Shown: one piece after another, positions 24,385-31,458 of the stretch
Layout of the letters: every line of letters starts with the position of its first letter
Numbering within the stretch: position 1 is the stretch's first letter
DNA from: Extensimonas vulgaris
GTDB lineage: Bacteria; Pseudomonadota; Gammaproteobacteria; Burkholderiales; Burkholderiaceae_C
Direction: 5' to 3'
Assembly (NCBI RefSeq): GCF_003337425.1
Contig: NZ_QPJU01000001.1
Location: forward strand, 462,978-526,977
Length of the DNA stretch: 64,000 nt
Notes under the pieces: generated by a model
The model's database searches: none
Seen by the model: the letters and a program-made list of their open reading frames with translations, nothing else
Told to the model about the DNA's origin: nothing
Program-made: the position numbers and the translations under genes

Positions 24385-25305
24385 ATGCCAAGCAGTATCC
24401 AAGCACGCAATTACGACAGCACCGCACCGCGCAAAGTCGCGTTTCTAGGCCTCGGCGTCATGGGGTATCCCATGGCGGGTCATCTCGCACGCGCGGGCCA
24501 TGCCGTGACCGTCTACAACCGCACCGCGGCCAAGGCCATCGCCTGGTGCGAGGAATTTGCCGACGCACCCAGCAAGCCCCGGCATGCGGCCACGCCGCGC
24601 GAGGCCGTCGCGGGCGCGGGCCTCGTGTTTTGCTGCGTGGGCAATGACGACGACTTGCGCTCGGTGGTGCTCGGCGAGCAGGGTGCTTTTGCGGGCATGG
24701 CGCCGGGCGCGGTCTTCGTCGATCACACCACGGCCTCGGCCGAGGTCGCGCGCGAACTCTACGCGCAGGCGCGCGCGCAGGGGCTGCAGTTCGTCGATGC
24801 GCCCGTGTCGGGCGGGCAGGCGGGCGCGCAAAACGGCCAGCTCACGGTGATGTGCGGCGGCGACCAGGCAGCTTACGAAGCTGCTTTGCCGGTCATCCTG
24901 GCGTATGCGCGCGCCTGCACCCTGCTCGGGCCCGTGGGCTCGGGACAGCTCGCGAAAATGGTCAACCAGATCTGCATCGCAGGCATCCTGCAGGGCCTGG
25001 CCGAGGCCATCGCGTTCGGGCAGAACGCGCAGCTGGACATGAAGCAGGTGCTCGATGTGATCAGCAAGGGCGCGGCGCAGAGCTGGCAGCTCGAAAACCG
25101 CGGCAAGACCATGGTCGATGGCAAGTTCGACTTCGGCTTTGCCGTCGATTGGATGCGCAAGGACTTGGGGCTCGTGCTGCAAGAGGCGCGGCGCAACGGC
25201 TCGCGCCTGCCGCTCACGGCGCTGGTCGATCAGTTCTACGGCGACGTGCAGAAAATGGGTGGCAACCGCTGGGACACTTCAAGCCTGATCCAGCGCCTGC
25301 GTTGA
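24385..25305 (+). CDS. Beta-hydroxyacid dehydrogenase (3-hydroxyisobutyrate dehydrogenase-like)
   Basis: 306 residues. Rossmann domain with GLGVMGYPMAGHLARAG near residue 20, N-x-T after the second strand (YNRTAAKA, suggesting NADP), the substrate motif DAPVSGGQAGAQNGQLTVMCGG, and the catalytic lysine in GQLAKMVNQI. Family members act on 3-hydroxyisobutyrate, tartronate semialdehyde or glyoxylate; the exact substrate cannot be assigned. It lies 74 bp after pilU and may be read through. Confidence 0.85.
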   Translation: MPSSIQARNYDSTAPRKVAFLGLGVMGYPMAGHLARAGHAVTVYNRTAAKAIAWCEEFADAPSKPRHAATPREAVAGAGLVFCCVGNDDDLRSVVLGEQGAFAGMAPGAVFVDHTTASAEVARELYAQARAQGLQFVDAPVSGGQAGAQNGQLTVMCGGDQAAYEAALPVILAYARACTLLGPVGSGQLAKMVNQICIAGILQGLAEAIAFGQNAQLDMKQVLDVISKGAAQSWQLENRGKTMVDGKFDFGFAVDWMRKDLGLVLQEARRNGSRLPLTALVDQFYGDVQKMGGNRWDTSSLIQRLR

Positions 25306-25334
25306 TTTTTCTGCGGCTTTTGCTGCTTTTTGCA

Positions 25335-26009
25335 TCAGCCGCCCGAGGCTGGTGCGGCCGTGGCGGGGGTGGGTTGCGGCGGGGGCACGAGGCGGCGCAG
25401 TTCGTCTTCCGAGACGATCTCGAACACGCGCACCACCTTGGCCACGCCGGGCACGCCGCGCGCGATCTCGGTCACGCGCTCGGCCTCGCGCTGCGTCACG
25501 ATCCCCATCAGATAGACCACGCCGCGCTCGGTCACGACCTTGAAAGCGCTCGATGACAGGTCGCGCGCATCGACGATGCCGGCGCGCACCTGCCCGGTGA
25601 TCCAGCTGTCGCTGGAGCGCTGGCCCAGCGATGCATTGGGCATCACGGCCAGATCGTTGACCACGCCGCGCACGTTCTCGATCTGGGCGATGGCTGCCTC
25701 GACGCGCTGGCGGTCTTGCGCGGTGGGCACTTCGCCGGTGATGAGCACGCGCCGATTGAAGCTCGTGACGTTTACGTGACCACGCTCGCCGAGCAGTTCG
25801 TTCAGGCGGTTCGTGGCAATGAGCTCTATGCGCTCGTCTTCGAGTTGTGTACCTGCGGTACGGCGATCCGCTGCGACCATGCCCGTCATGGCCGCGCCGC
25901 CCAGCACCACGGGGGCGCACGCGCTCAAGCCGAGTGCGAAAACCAGGGTCAAGACCTGTAGCGGCCGCTTTGTGTACGTCCTCGCATCGTTGTTTGCTAT
26001 CAAAATCAT
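25335..26009 (-). CDS. BON-domain lipoprotein (DolP/OsmY-like)
   Basis: 224 residues. The signal peptide ends in the lipobox LGLSAC, so it is an outer-membrane lipoprotein. Two BON domains follow: about 75-140 (ELIATNRLNELLG... VLITGEVPTAQDRQRVEAAI) and 150-215 (RAGIVDARDLSSSAFKVVTE... GIVTQREAERVTEIARGVPGV). In E. coli the equivalent (dolP) lies next to diaA and yraN, as here. The C-terminus is proline/alanine-rich. Its start overlaps the SIS gene stop by 4 bp (ATGA). Confidence 0.88.
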   Translation of the reverse strand: MILIANNDARTYTKRPLQVLTLVFALGLSACAPVVLGGAAMTGMVAADRRTAGTQLEDERIELIATNRLNELLGERGHVNVTSFNRRVLITGEVPTAQDRQRVEAAIAQIENVRGVVNDLAVMPNASLGQRSSDSWITGQVRAGIVDARDLSSSAFKVVTERGVVYLMGIVTQREAERVTEIARGVPGVAKVVRVFEIVSEDELRRLVPPPQPTPATAAPASGG

Positions 26010-26599
26010 TCTTCCTCGCCCAGCAATTGGGCGTCTATGCCGTCGCAGAGGCAATGCAGCACCAGGGTGTGCACCTCGCGCACGCGCGCGGGGCGGTCGT
26101 GCGGCACGGCGACCAGAACGTCAGTTTCGCGCAGCCGCTGCGCAAGCGTGCCGCCGCTGCGCCCCGTGAGCAGCAGCACCATGAGCTCGCGCTCGTGTGC
26201 GGCTTCGAGCGCCTCCAGCAAGGCGGGCTCGTCGCCCGCCACGGACAGCATCAGCAACACGTCGCCCATCTGACCGAGCGCGCGCACCTGGCGGGCAAAA
26301 GCGGCTGGAGGCTGCGCAGCGAAGGTGCTTTCGGCGCTCAGCAAGCTGGCGTCGGCCCCGAGCGCGAGCGCGGCGAGCTCGGGGCGCTCGCGCTCGAAGC
26401 CGGCCACGCACAGCGCGGCAAACTGCTGCGCCACCGCCGCCGACGCGCCCAGACCGCAGGCCAGCACCTTGCCGCCGCCCGTGATGCACGCAACGATGGC
26501 TTGTACGGCCGCGGCGATGGGCGCCGCCAACGCCTGCGCCGCCTGGAATTGCAAGTCTGCCGCGTCGATGAAGTGCTGCTGGATGCGCTGTTCGAGCAT
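26006..26599 (-). CDS. SIS-domain protein, phosphoheptose-isomerase/DiaA-like
   Basis: 197 residues with one sugar-isomerase (SIS) domain. The pattern is CITGGGKVLACGLGASAAVAQQFAA, then ALGQMGDVLLMLSVAGDEPALLEALEAA and HTLVLHCLCDGIDA at the C-terminus. DiaA promotes initiation of replication by binding DnaA; GmhA makes heptose phosphate. The yraN/BON context fits DiaA, but the usual catalytic residues could not be judged. The start MLEQRIQQHF was chosen. Confidence 0.8.
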   Translation of the reverse strand: MLEQRIQQHFIDAADLQFQAAQALAAPIAAAVQAIVACITGGGKVLACGLGASAAVAQQFAALCVAGFERERPELAALALGADASLLSAESTFAAQPPAAFARQVRALGQMGDVLLMLSVAGDEPALLEALEAAHERELMVLLLTGRSGGTLAQRLRETDVLVAVPHDRPARVREVHTLVLHCLCDGIDAQLLGEEE

Positions 26600-26653
26600 G
26601 CGCCGATGATAGCGCCGCCCCATCGGCGCTTCTTCGGGGTGCTTCTTCGGGGG

Positions 26654-27073
26654 TCAACCATCCGCGTCGAACGCCCCCTGCAGCCATTGCAGGCCCTGCG
26701 GCTCCAGCAGCACCACGTCGAAGCGGCAAGGCAGCGGTGCGGGCAGGCGCAGCAGGTAGTGGCGCGCCGCGAACACGATGCGCCGTTGTTTGACGCTGCC
26801 AATGCTCGCCGCGGCGCCGCCGTGGCTGGTGCTCGCGCGGCTGCGCACCTCGACGAACACCAGCGTGCCGTCGGGCGCGCGCATCACGAGGTCGATCTCG
26901 CCGCCGCCGCGCCCCGGCGTTCGATAATTGCGCGTCACGAGTCGCAGGCCCGCGGCCTGCAGATGGGCCAGGGCGCGGTCTTCGGCCATGTTGCCTTGCT
27001 GCCGCGTCGTGGGCTGCCGCGTGGTTTCGGCGGCCTTGCTGGGCGCGGCGGGTTTTTTCCAGGGGAATGGCAT
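26654..27073 (-). CDS. YraN family (UPF0102) endonuclease-like protein
   Basis: About 139 residues. The restriction-endonuclease-like core reads GNMAEDRALAHLQAAGLRLV, then GGGEIDLVMR (acidic metal residue) and LVFVEVRSRAS (E-x-R in place of the usual E-x-K). The biological role of the family is poorly known. The start at 27073 overlaps the divergent rsmI start by 7 bp, so both promoters must lie inside the neighbouring genes. Confidence 0.85.
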   Translation of the reverse strand: MPFPWKKPAAPSKAAETTRQPTTRQQGNMAEDRALAHLQAAGLRLVTRNYRTPGRGGGEIDLVMRAPDGTLVFVEVRSRASTSHGGAAASIGSVKQRRIVFAARHYLLRLPAPLPCRFDVVLLEPQGLQWLQGAFDADG

Positions 27074-27999
27074 TGAGTGCATCTTTCGCATTGGCGCTGG
27101 GCGCGGCGCACGCGGCAGCGGCTGCGCAGCATTATCCGCAGGGGGCGCTGTACGTGGTCGCCACGCCCATAGGCAACCTGGCCGACGTCACGCTGCGCGC
27201 GTTGCACGTGCTGCAGCTCGCCGAGCGCATCGCCTGCGAGGACACGCGCCACACGCAGGCGCTGCTGCGCGCCTACGGCATCGACAAGAAGCCGAGCCAG
27301 CTGCTCGCGGTGCACGAGCACAACGAGGCCGAAGCCGCGCAGGCGGTGCTCGCGCACCTGCGCGAAGGCGAGCGCGTGGCCTACGTGAGCGACGCGGGCA
27401 CGCCCGGCGTGAGCGACCCCGGCGCACGGCTGGTTGCCGCAGTGCGCGCCGCGGGCCTGCGCGTGCTGCCGCTGCCGGGCGCGAGCAGCGTGACCACGGC
27501 ACTGAGCGCGGCCGGCGCCGTGGCACCGAGCGCGGCGCAGGAGGGCTTCGTGTTCGCAGGCTTTTTGCCGACCAAGACGAGCGAGCGCGCCGCCGCCGTG
27601 CAGCAGCTCGCACACGAGGCGCGCTGCGTGGTGCTGCTCGAAGCGCCGCACCGCATCCTCGAGCTGGCACAGGCGCTCGCGCCGCTGGGCGAGCGCCCTG
27701 TGACGCTGGCGCGCGAGCTGACCAAGCAGTTCGAGGAGATCGCCACCGTCCCCGCGCAGGGCCTGCCGGCTTGGTTTGCCGCCGCGCCCGAGCGTGCACG
27801 CGGCGAATTCGTCGTGCTGCTGCACCCCGCCGCCCTTGCCGCGAGCGACGCCGGCATGGAAGCAGGCCAGCGCGCGCTGCGCCTTTTGCTGCCCGAGCTG
27901 CCGCTCAAGACCGCCGTGCGCCTGGCCGCGCAGCTCAGCGGCGCGCCGCGCAACGCGCTCTATGCGCAGGCGCTCGAGTGGAAGGGGACGGAGGATTGA
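27067..27999 (+). CDS. rsmI: 16S rRNA (cytidine1402-2'-O)-methyltransferase RsmI
   Basis: 310 residues of the tetrapyrrole-methylase fold. It methylates C1402 in the ribosomal decoding site using S-adenosylmethionine. Hallmarks are LYVVATPIGNLADVTLRAL near residue 28, CEDTRHTQALL, VAYVSDAGTPGVSDPG, PLPGASSVTTAL and FVFAGFLPTK. An alanine-rich N-terminal leader of about 22 residues precedes the core, so an internal start is possible. Confidence 0.93.
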   Translation: MALSASFALALGAAHAAAAAQHYPQGALYVVATPIGNLADVTLRALHVLQLAERIACEDTRHTQALLRAYGIDKKPSQLLAVHEHNEAEAAQAVLAHLREGERVAYVSDAGTPGVSDPGARLVAAVRAAGLRVLPLPGASSVTTALSAAGAVAPSAAQEGFVFAGFLPTKTSERAAAVQQLAHEARCVVLLEAPHRILELAQALAPLGERPVTLARELTKQFEEIATVPAQGLPAWFAAAPERARGEFVVLLHPAALAASDAGMEAGQRALRLLLPELPLKTAVRLAAQLSGAPRNALYAQALEWKGTED

Positions 28000-28081
28000 T
28001 CCGCCTGCGCTACGCGAAGATTTGTATAAAACCGGCTTCTAGCCCTTATCTATCAAGCACAAGCAGCTATCAATAAAAGAG

Positions 28082-29710
28082 CTACCCCGCACTGCCCAGC
28101 GACAGCCCCGCGTGCTCACGCAGCGGGTGGAAGTGGATTTTGGGAAAGCGCTCCTGCGCCAGGCGCACGTCGTAGGGGCTGGTGCACAGGTAGGCCAGCG
28201 CGCCCGCGGCGTCGTGCGCCATGCGTGTGGGGTAGGCGGCTTCGAATTCACGCAGCTCTTGCGGGCTGTCGGCGCTGATCCAGCGTGCGCTCGTGTAGGG
28301 GCAGCCTTCGAGCCGCACTTCGCAGTCGTATTCAGTGGCCAGGCGGTGCTGCACCACCTCGAACTGCAGCTGCCCCACGGCGCCCAGCAGCATGTTGCCG
28401 CCCATGTCGGGCTTGAAGACCTGGATCGCGCCTTCCTCGCCGAGCTGCAAAAGGCCCTGCTGCAGCTGCTTGGTGCGCAGCGGGTTTTTCAGCACCACGG
28501 TCATGAACATCTCGGGCGCGAAGAAGGGCAGGCCGGTGAACTGCAGGTTCGCCCCGTCGGTGATGGTGTCGCCCAATTGCACGCCGCCGTGCGTGGTAAA
28601 GCCGATGATGTCGCCCGCGTAGGCTTCTTCCACGGCCTCGCGGCGCTGGCTCATGAAGGTGACCACGCTGGTCGGGCGCAGCTCCTTGCCCGTGCGCTGC
28701 ACCTTGAGCTTCATGCCCGGCGTGTAGCGGCCCGAGGCCACGCGCACGAAGGCGATGCGGTCGCGGTGGTTGGCGTCCATGTTCGCCTGCACCTTGAATA
28801 CCACGCCCGAAAAGCCCTCGTCGTCGGGCTGCACGGTTTTTTCCACGGGCTGTTTGTTCACGAGCAAGCTGCTCAAGCGCGGGCCGGGCGGCGGCGCGAG
28901 GTCGACCAGCGCGTCCAGCACCTCCATCACGCCAAAATTGTTCACGCCCGAACCGAAGAACACCGGCGTCTGCTTGCCGGCCAGAAAGGCCGCATGATCC
29001 CAGGCGGGCGAGGCGCCCACGGCGAGTTCCATGCTCTCCATGGCCTCGTCGAATTCGCTGCCGAAGCGCGCGCGCAGGCGCTCGGTTTCGCTCAAGGGGA
29101 TGGTTTCGAAGTCCTGCGGGCGCCGCTCGGAGCCGGCCTCGAACACCGTCATGCTCTGCGTGCGCAGGTTGATGATGCCGCCAAAGCGCTTGCCCTGGCC
29201 CACGGGCCAGGTCATGGGCACGCAGGACATGCCGAGCTCGCGCTCGACCTCGTCGAGGATGTCGAGCGGCGCGCGCACTTCGCGGTCCATCTTGTTCACG
29301 AAGGTGATGATGGGCGTGTCGCGCTGGCGGCAGACCTCGATCAGCCGGCGCGTCTGCGCCTCCACGCCGTTGGCCGCGTCGATCACCATGAGCGCCGAAT
29401 CCACGGCCGTGAGCACGCGGTAGGTGTCTTCGGAAAAGTCCTTGTGGCCGGGCGTGTCGAGCAGGTTGATGACATGCTCGCGGTAGCTCATCTGCATCAC
29501 GCTCGAGGCCACCGAGATGCCGCGCTGCTTTTCGATCTCCATCCAGTCGCTGGTGGCGTGGCGGCTGGCCTTGCGGCCCTTGACGGCGCCGGCGATCTGG
29601 ATCGCGCCCGAAAACAGCAGCAGCTTTTCCGTCAGCGTGGTCTTGCCCGCGTCGGGGTGGGAAATGATGGCAAAAGTGCGGCGGCGCCGCGTTTCACTGG
29701 CGTAGGACAC
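28082..29710 (-). CDS. prfC: Peptide chain release factor 3
   Basis: 542 residues with a GTG start at 29710 (VSYASETRRRRTF); the longer frame to 29767 is not conserved in the family. It is a translational GTPase that removes RF1/RF2 from the ribosome after termination. G motifs are SHPDAGKTTLTEK, DTPGHKDF and NKMD. The RF3 C-terminal part ends near LAYLCTSPYDVRLAQERFP. It is transcribed towards rsmI and away from tRNA-Pro. Confidence 0.95.
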   Translation of the reverse strand: MSYASETRRRRTFAIISHPDAGKTTLTEKLLLFSGAIQIAGAVKGRKASRHATSDWMEIEKQRGISVASSVMQMSYREHVINLLDTPGHKDFSEDTYRVLTAVDSALMVIDAANGVEAQTRRLIEVCRQRDTPIITFVNKMDREVRAPLDILDEVERELGMSCVPMTWPVGQGKRFGGIINLRTQSMTVFEAGSERRPQDFETIPLSETERLRARFGSEFDEAMESMELAVGASPAWDHAAFLAGKQTPVFFGSGVNNFGVMEVLDALVDLAPPPGPRLSSLLVNKQPVEKTVQPDDEGFSGVVFKVQANMDANHRDRIAFVRVASGRYTPGMKLKVQRTGKELRPTSVVTFMSQRREAVEEAYAGDIIGFTTHGGVQLGDTITDGANLQFTGLPFFAPEMFMTVVLKNPLRTKQLQQGLLQLGEEGAIQVFKPDMGGNMLLGAVGQLQFEVVQHRLATEYDCEVRLEGCPYTSARWISADSPQELREFEAAYPTRMAHDAAGALAYLCTSPYDVRLAQERFPKIHFHPLREHAGLSLGSAG

Positions 29711-29890
29711 GGAGTTCTCGGGTGTGGGTTGGGCCCCCGCCGCGCAGCGATAGGCCAGGCGGGGCAAAGCGGCGCATGGGCCGCAGGGAGTCAGAGCGAG
29801 AACACAATTTTACCGATGCTCCCGCAGACCGTGCGCACGTTCGATTTAGGCGCACGATTTGGCCGCACGATTTGGCCGTGCTTTTCAAGA

Positions 29891-29896
29891 TATAAT
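29891..29896 (+). promoter_or_regulatory. -10 box of tRNA-Pro(GGG)
   Basis: A perfect TATAAT, 11 bp before the first tRNA base. No clear -35 at the usual spacing. Confidence 0.6.
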
Positions 29897-29907
29897 GCTG
29901 TGCTTTA

Positions 29908-29984
29908 CGGCGTGTAGCGCAGCCTGGTAGCGCACTTGCATGGGGTGCAAGGGGTCGCGAGTTCGAATCCCGCCACGCCGACCA
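29908..29984 (+). tRNA. tRNA-Pro (anticodon GGG); integration target
   Basis: 77 bases with encoded CCA. The acceptor CGGCGTG pairs with CACGCCG; the anticodon arm is CTTGC-ATGGGGT-GCAAG, giving GGG; the T arm contains GAGTTCGAATCC. From the anticodon stem to just past CCA it forms the left copy of a 53-bp repeat whose other copy lies at 41693. The integrated element thus kept the tRNA whole. Confidence 0.95.
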
Positions 29985-29988
29985 ATAA
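29936..29988 (+). repeat. Left attachment repeat (attL), 53 bp
   Basis: Runs from TTGCATGGGG in the tRNA anticodon arm to ACCAATAA. Identical base for base to 41693-41745. Confidence 0.92.
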
Positions 29989-29992
29989 AATC

Positions 29993-30027
29993 AAGGGCTT
30001 ACGTGAGTGATCGCGTAAGCCCTTTTT
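29993..30027 (+). terminator. Intrinsic terminator of tRNA-Pro(GGG), supplied by the element
   Basis: An 11-bp stem AAGGGCTTACG/CGTAAGCCCTT followed by five T. It lies just inside the element. A different terminator (41750-41784) follows the right repeat and is probably the original one. Confidence 0.8.
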
Positions 30028-30051
30028 CCTATTCTGGCGGAAACGGCTTTC

Positions 30052-30073
30052 TGGTGCCTACATGGTGCCTACA
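30052..30073 (+). other. Left pair of putative integrase arm-type sites
   Basis: Two adjacent direct copies of TGGTGCCTACA. The same doublet, with one base changed, lies at 41536-41557 near the other end. Paired short repeats near both ends of an integrating element are typical of the sites bound by the integrase N-terminal domain. The rest of the gap 29989-30301 holds two hairpins and no gene. Confidence 0.6.
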
Positions 30074-30153
30074 ACGCCATTGCTCAGCCCACCCCGGGGA
30101 CACCCGCCGGGCCCCACCAAACTGACGGCCCTCGCTGTCGCACGGCCACAAAA

Positions 30154-30175
30154 AACCCGGCACGGTGGCCGGGTT
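30154..30175 (-). terminator. Terminator of the element's leftward operon
   Basis: The stem AACCCGGC/GCCGGGTT around a 6-base loop, followed on the minus strand by TTTTTTG. It lies about 130 bp after the last operon gene. A second weaker hairpin (CCCGGC...GCCGGG) lies near 30220. Confidence 0.65.
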
Positions 30176-30301
30176 GTGTGGGTGTCGGCGGGCCGACGCA
30201 CACCCTATCCGCAATGCCCGGCTCCAATTGCCGGGGGTGCGGGTGCGGGCATCGCCGACCACAGCACAAGTATAGCCGTCCGGAATGCGCAGCAACAAAC
30301 C

Positions 30302-30691
30302 TTAACGCGCCTCCGCTGGCGCGAATGCCGGGCACTCGCCGCCATCGAACCGCTCGCGCGGCGGCCAGCAGCGCCCTAGCTCGTCTGGGGCCAGCCCAGC
30401 GGCCGCACCCACCAGACAGCACCCGGCGGCGGCAAGGTTTTCGCAGCTCCAGCACCCGCGCATCGGGTTTTTTCGGGTCTCGGGTTCTGGCGCGGATGGG
30501 AGTCTCCACACGGAACCGGCCGAGAACCCCCGGCGTTCGATGATGACCCCGGCAACTGCCGATGCGCGTTGGAGCGTCCTCGATGCGATCCCACGCGCGG
30601 CCGCATGCACGCGGACGGTGGCCGCTGGCATCGGGCCACGCTCGAGAACGATGCGCAGCCACGCGGCGGCTTCGTCAACCGCTCGGCTCAT
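30302..30691 (-). CDS. Small element protein with a winged-helix-like N-terminus
   Basis: 129 residues, last gene of the operon. Residues 1-65 (EAAAWLRIVLERGPMPAATV, then ASRTLQRASAVAGV and SAGSVWRLP) look like the small helix-turn-helix module often found at the end of element-encoded replicative ATPases. The second half has four cysteines (CWSCENLAAAGCC, later RCWPP) that might bind metal. Its start overlaps the upstream gene by 4 bp. Function unknown. Confidence 0.65.
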   Translation of the reverse strand: MSRAVDEAAAWLRIVLERGPMPAATVRVHAAARGIASRTLQRASAVAGVIIERRGFSAGSVWRLPSAPEPETRKNPMRGCWSCENLAAAGCCLVGAAAGLAPDELGRCWPPRERFDGGECPAFAPAEAR

Positions 30692-31458
30692 GTCGCGACC
30701 TCCGTGAAGCGGTCGCAGCGCTGGAGCTGAACCGTGACCCATTCGCGCGGAATCAGGCCAAACACCGCACAGCGCCAGCCCGCGCGGTCGGCGCGGATGT
30801 GGCGGCATTCCAGACACAGACGGCGGTCATCCGCATCGCGGTCGCGCAGGTGCAACACGTCGGCAACGCGCTCGGCTTCGTCGGTTGACGCGCCCAGCGC
30901 CTCGGCATGCGCGATCCGGCGGGCCATGCGCGCGAGTTCGGCAGCATCGGCGGGCCGGTAGTCTGCCGGGTTGTAGGTTGTAGTCGTAGCGCTACTGCTA
31001 CAACCCGTTACGCTGTAACGCTCACGCCACGGCAACCCCCCAGCGCCAGCGGCTTGGACATAGGCCGACCACAGCCCTGACCCCTCGGGGCACCGCTCGC
31101 CGCAGCCTTTGCCAGCGGCGGCACAAACCCGGCAGGCAAACGTGTGACGCAGGTACTCGCGATGCACCACCTCCGCCGGGCGCAACCCATCCGACGGCGC
31201 GGCGTCGGCGGGCGGGGCGACCGCCTCGGGCTTCTCCATCGGCTCCACGCGGCCAGGATCGTTGGCGGCCTCGACTTTTGCGCATGCAACCCGACCATCT
31301 TCGACTTTCGGGGTTACGGGGTTACAGGGGTTACAAGCGTCGTAACCCGTTGTTTTTTCAAGCGTAACCTGTAACCCCACCTGTAACCCAGTGCGGGTTA
31401 CGGGGTTACAACCCGCTGCGCGGTCGCGGTAGCGGCGGATCACGTCAGACAGCGCCAT
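30688..31458 (-). CDS. Element protein of unknown function with cysteine-rich C-terminus
   Basis: 256 residues. The N-terminal 70 residues are a CNPVT/CNPCNPVTP-type repeat encoded by the GGGTTACA iterons. The middle has CRVCAAAGKGCGERCPEGSG, and the C-terminus CLECRHIRADRAGWRCAVFG plus a final cysteine, together probably zinc-binding. Similar proteins occur near replication genes of plasmids and integrative elements. Start ATG at 31456-31458, overlapping the DUF927 gene by 14 bp. Confidence 0.65.
   Translation of the reverse strand: MALSDVIRRYRDRAAGCNPVTRTGLQVGLQVTLEKTTGYDACNPCNPVTPKVEDGRVACAKVEAANDPGRVEPMEKPEAVAPPADAAPSDGLRPAEVVHREYLRHTFACRVCAAAGKGCGERCPEGSGLWSAYVQAAGAGGLPWRERYSVTGCSSSATTTTYNPADYRPADAAELARMARRIAHAEALGASTDEAERVADVLHLRDRDADDRRLCLECRHIRADRAGWRCAVFGLIPREWVTVQLQRCDRFTEVAT
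31311..31410. repeat. Iteron cluster 1 (GGGTTACA in both orientations)
   Basis: Within 100 bp there are five exact GGGTTACA/TGTAACCC octamers (at 31319, 31328, 31370, 31382 and 31403). Several seven-base GGGTTAC/GTAACCC matches add to these (31311, 31342, 31395). They lie inside the coding sequence of the 256-residue protein. A smaller patch, GTTAC-GCT-GTAAC, lies near 31007. Candidate replication-origin iterons. Confidence 0.6.

Noticed and set aside
28112-29917. A 601-codon plus-strand open frame antisense to prfC
   Set aside because: It is the GC-rich shadow of a clear RF3 gene; histidine/arginine/alanine-rich with no family pattern.
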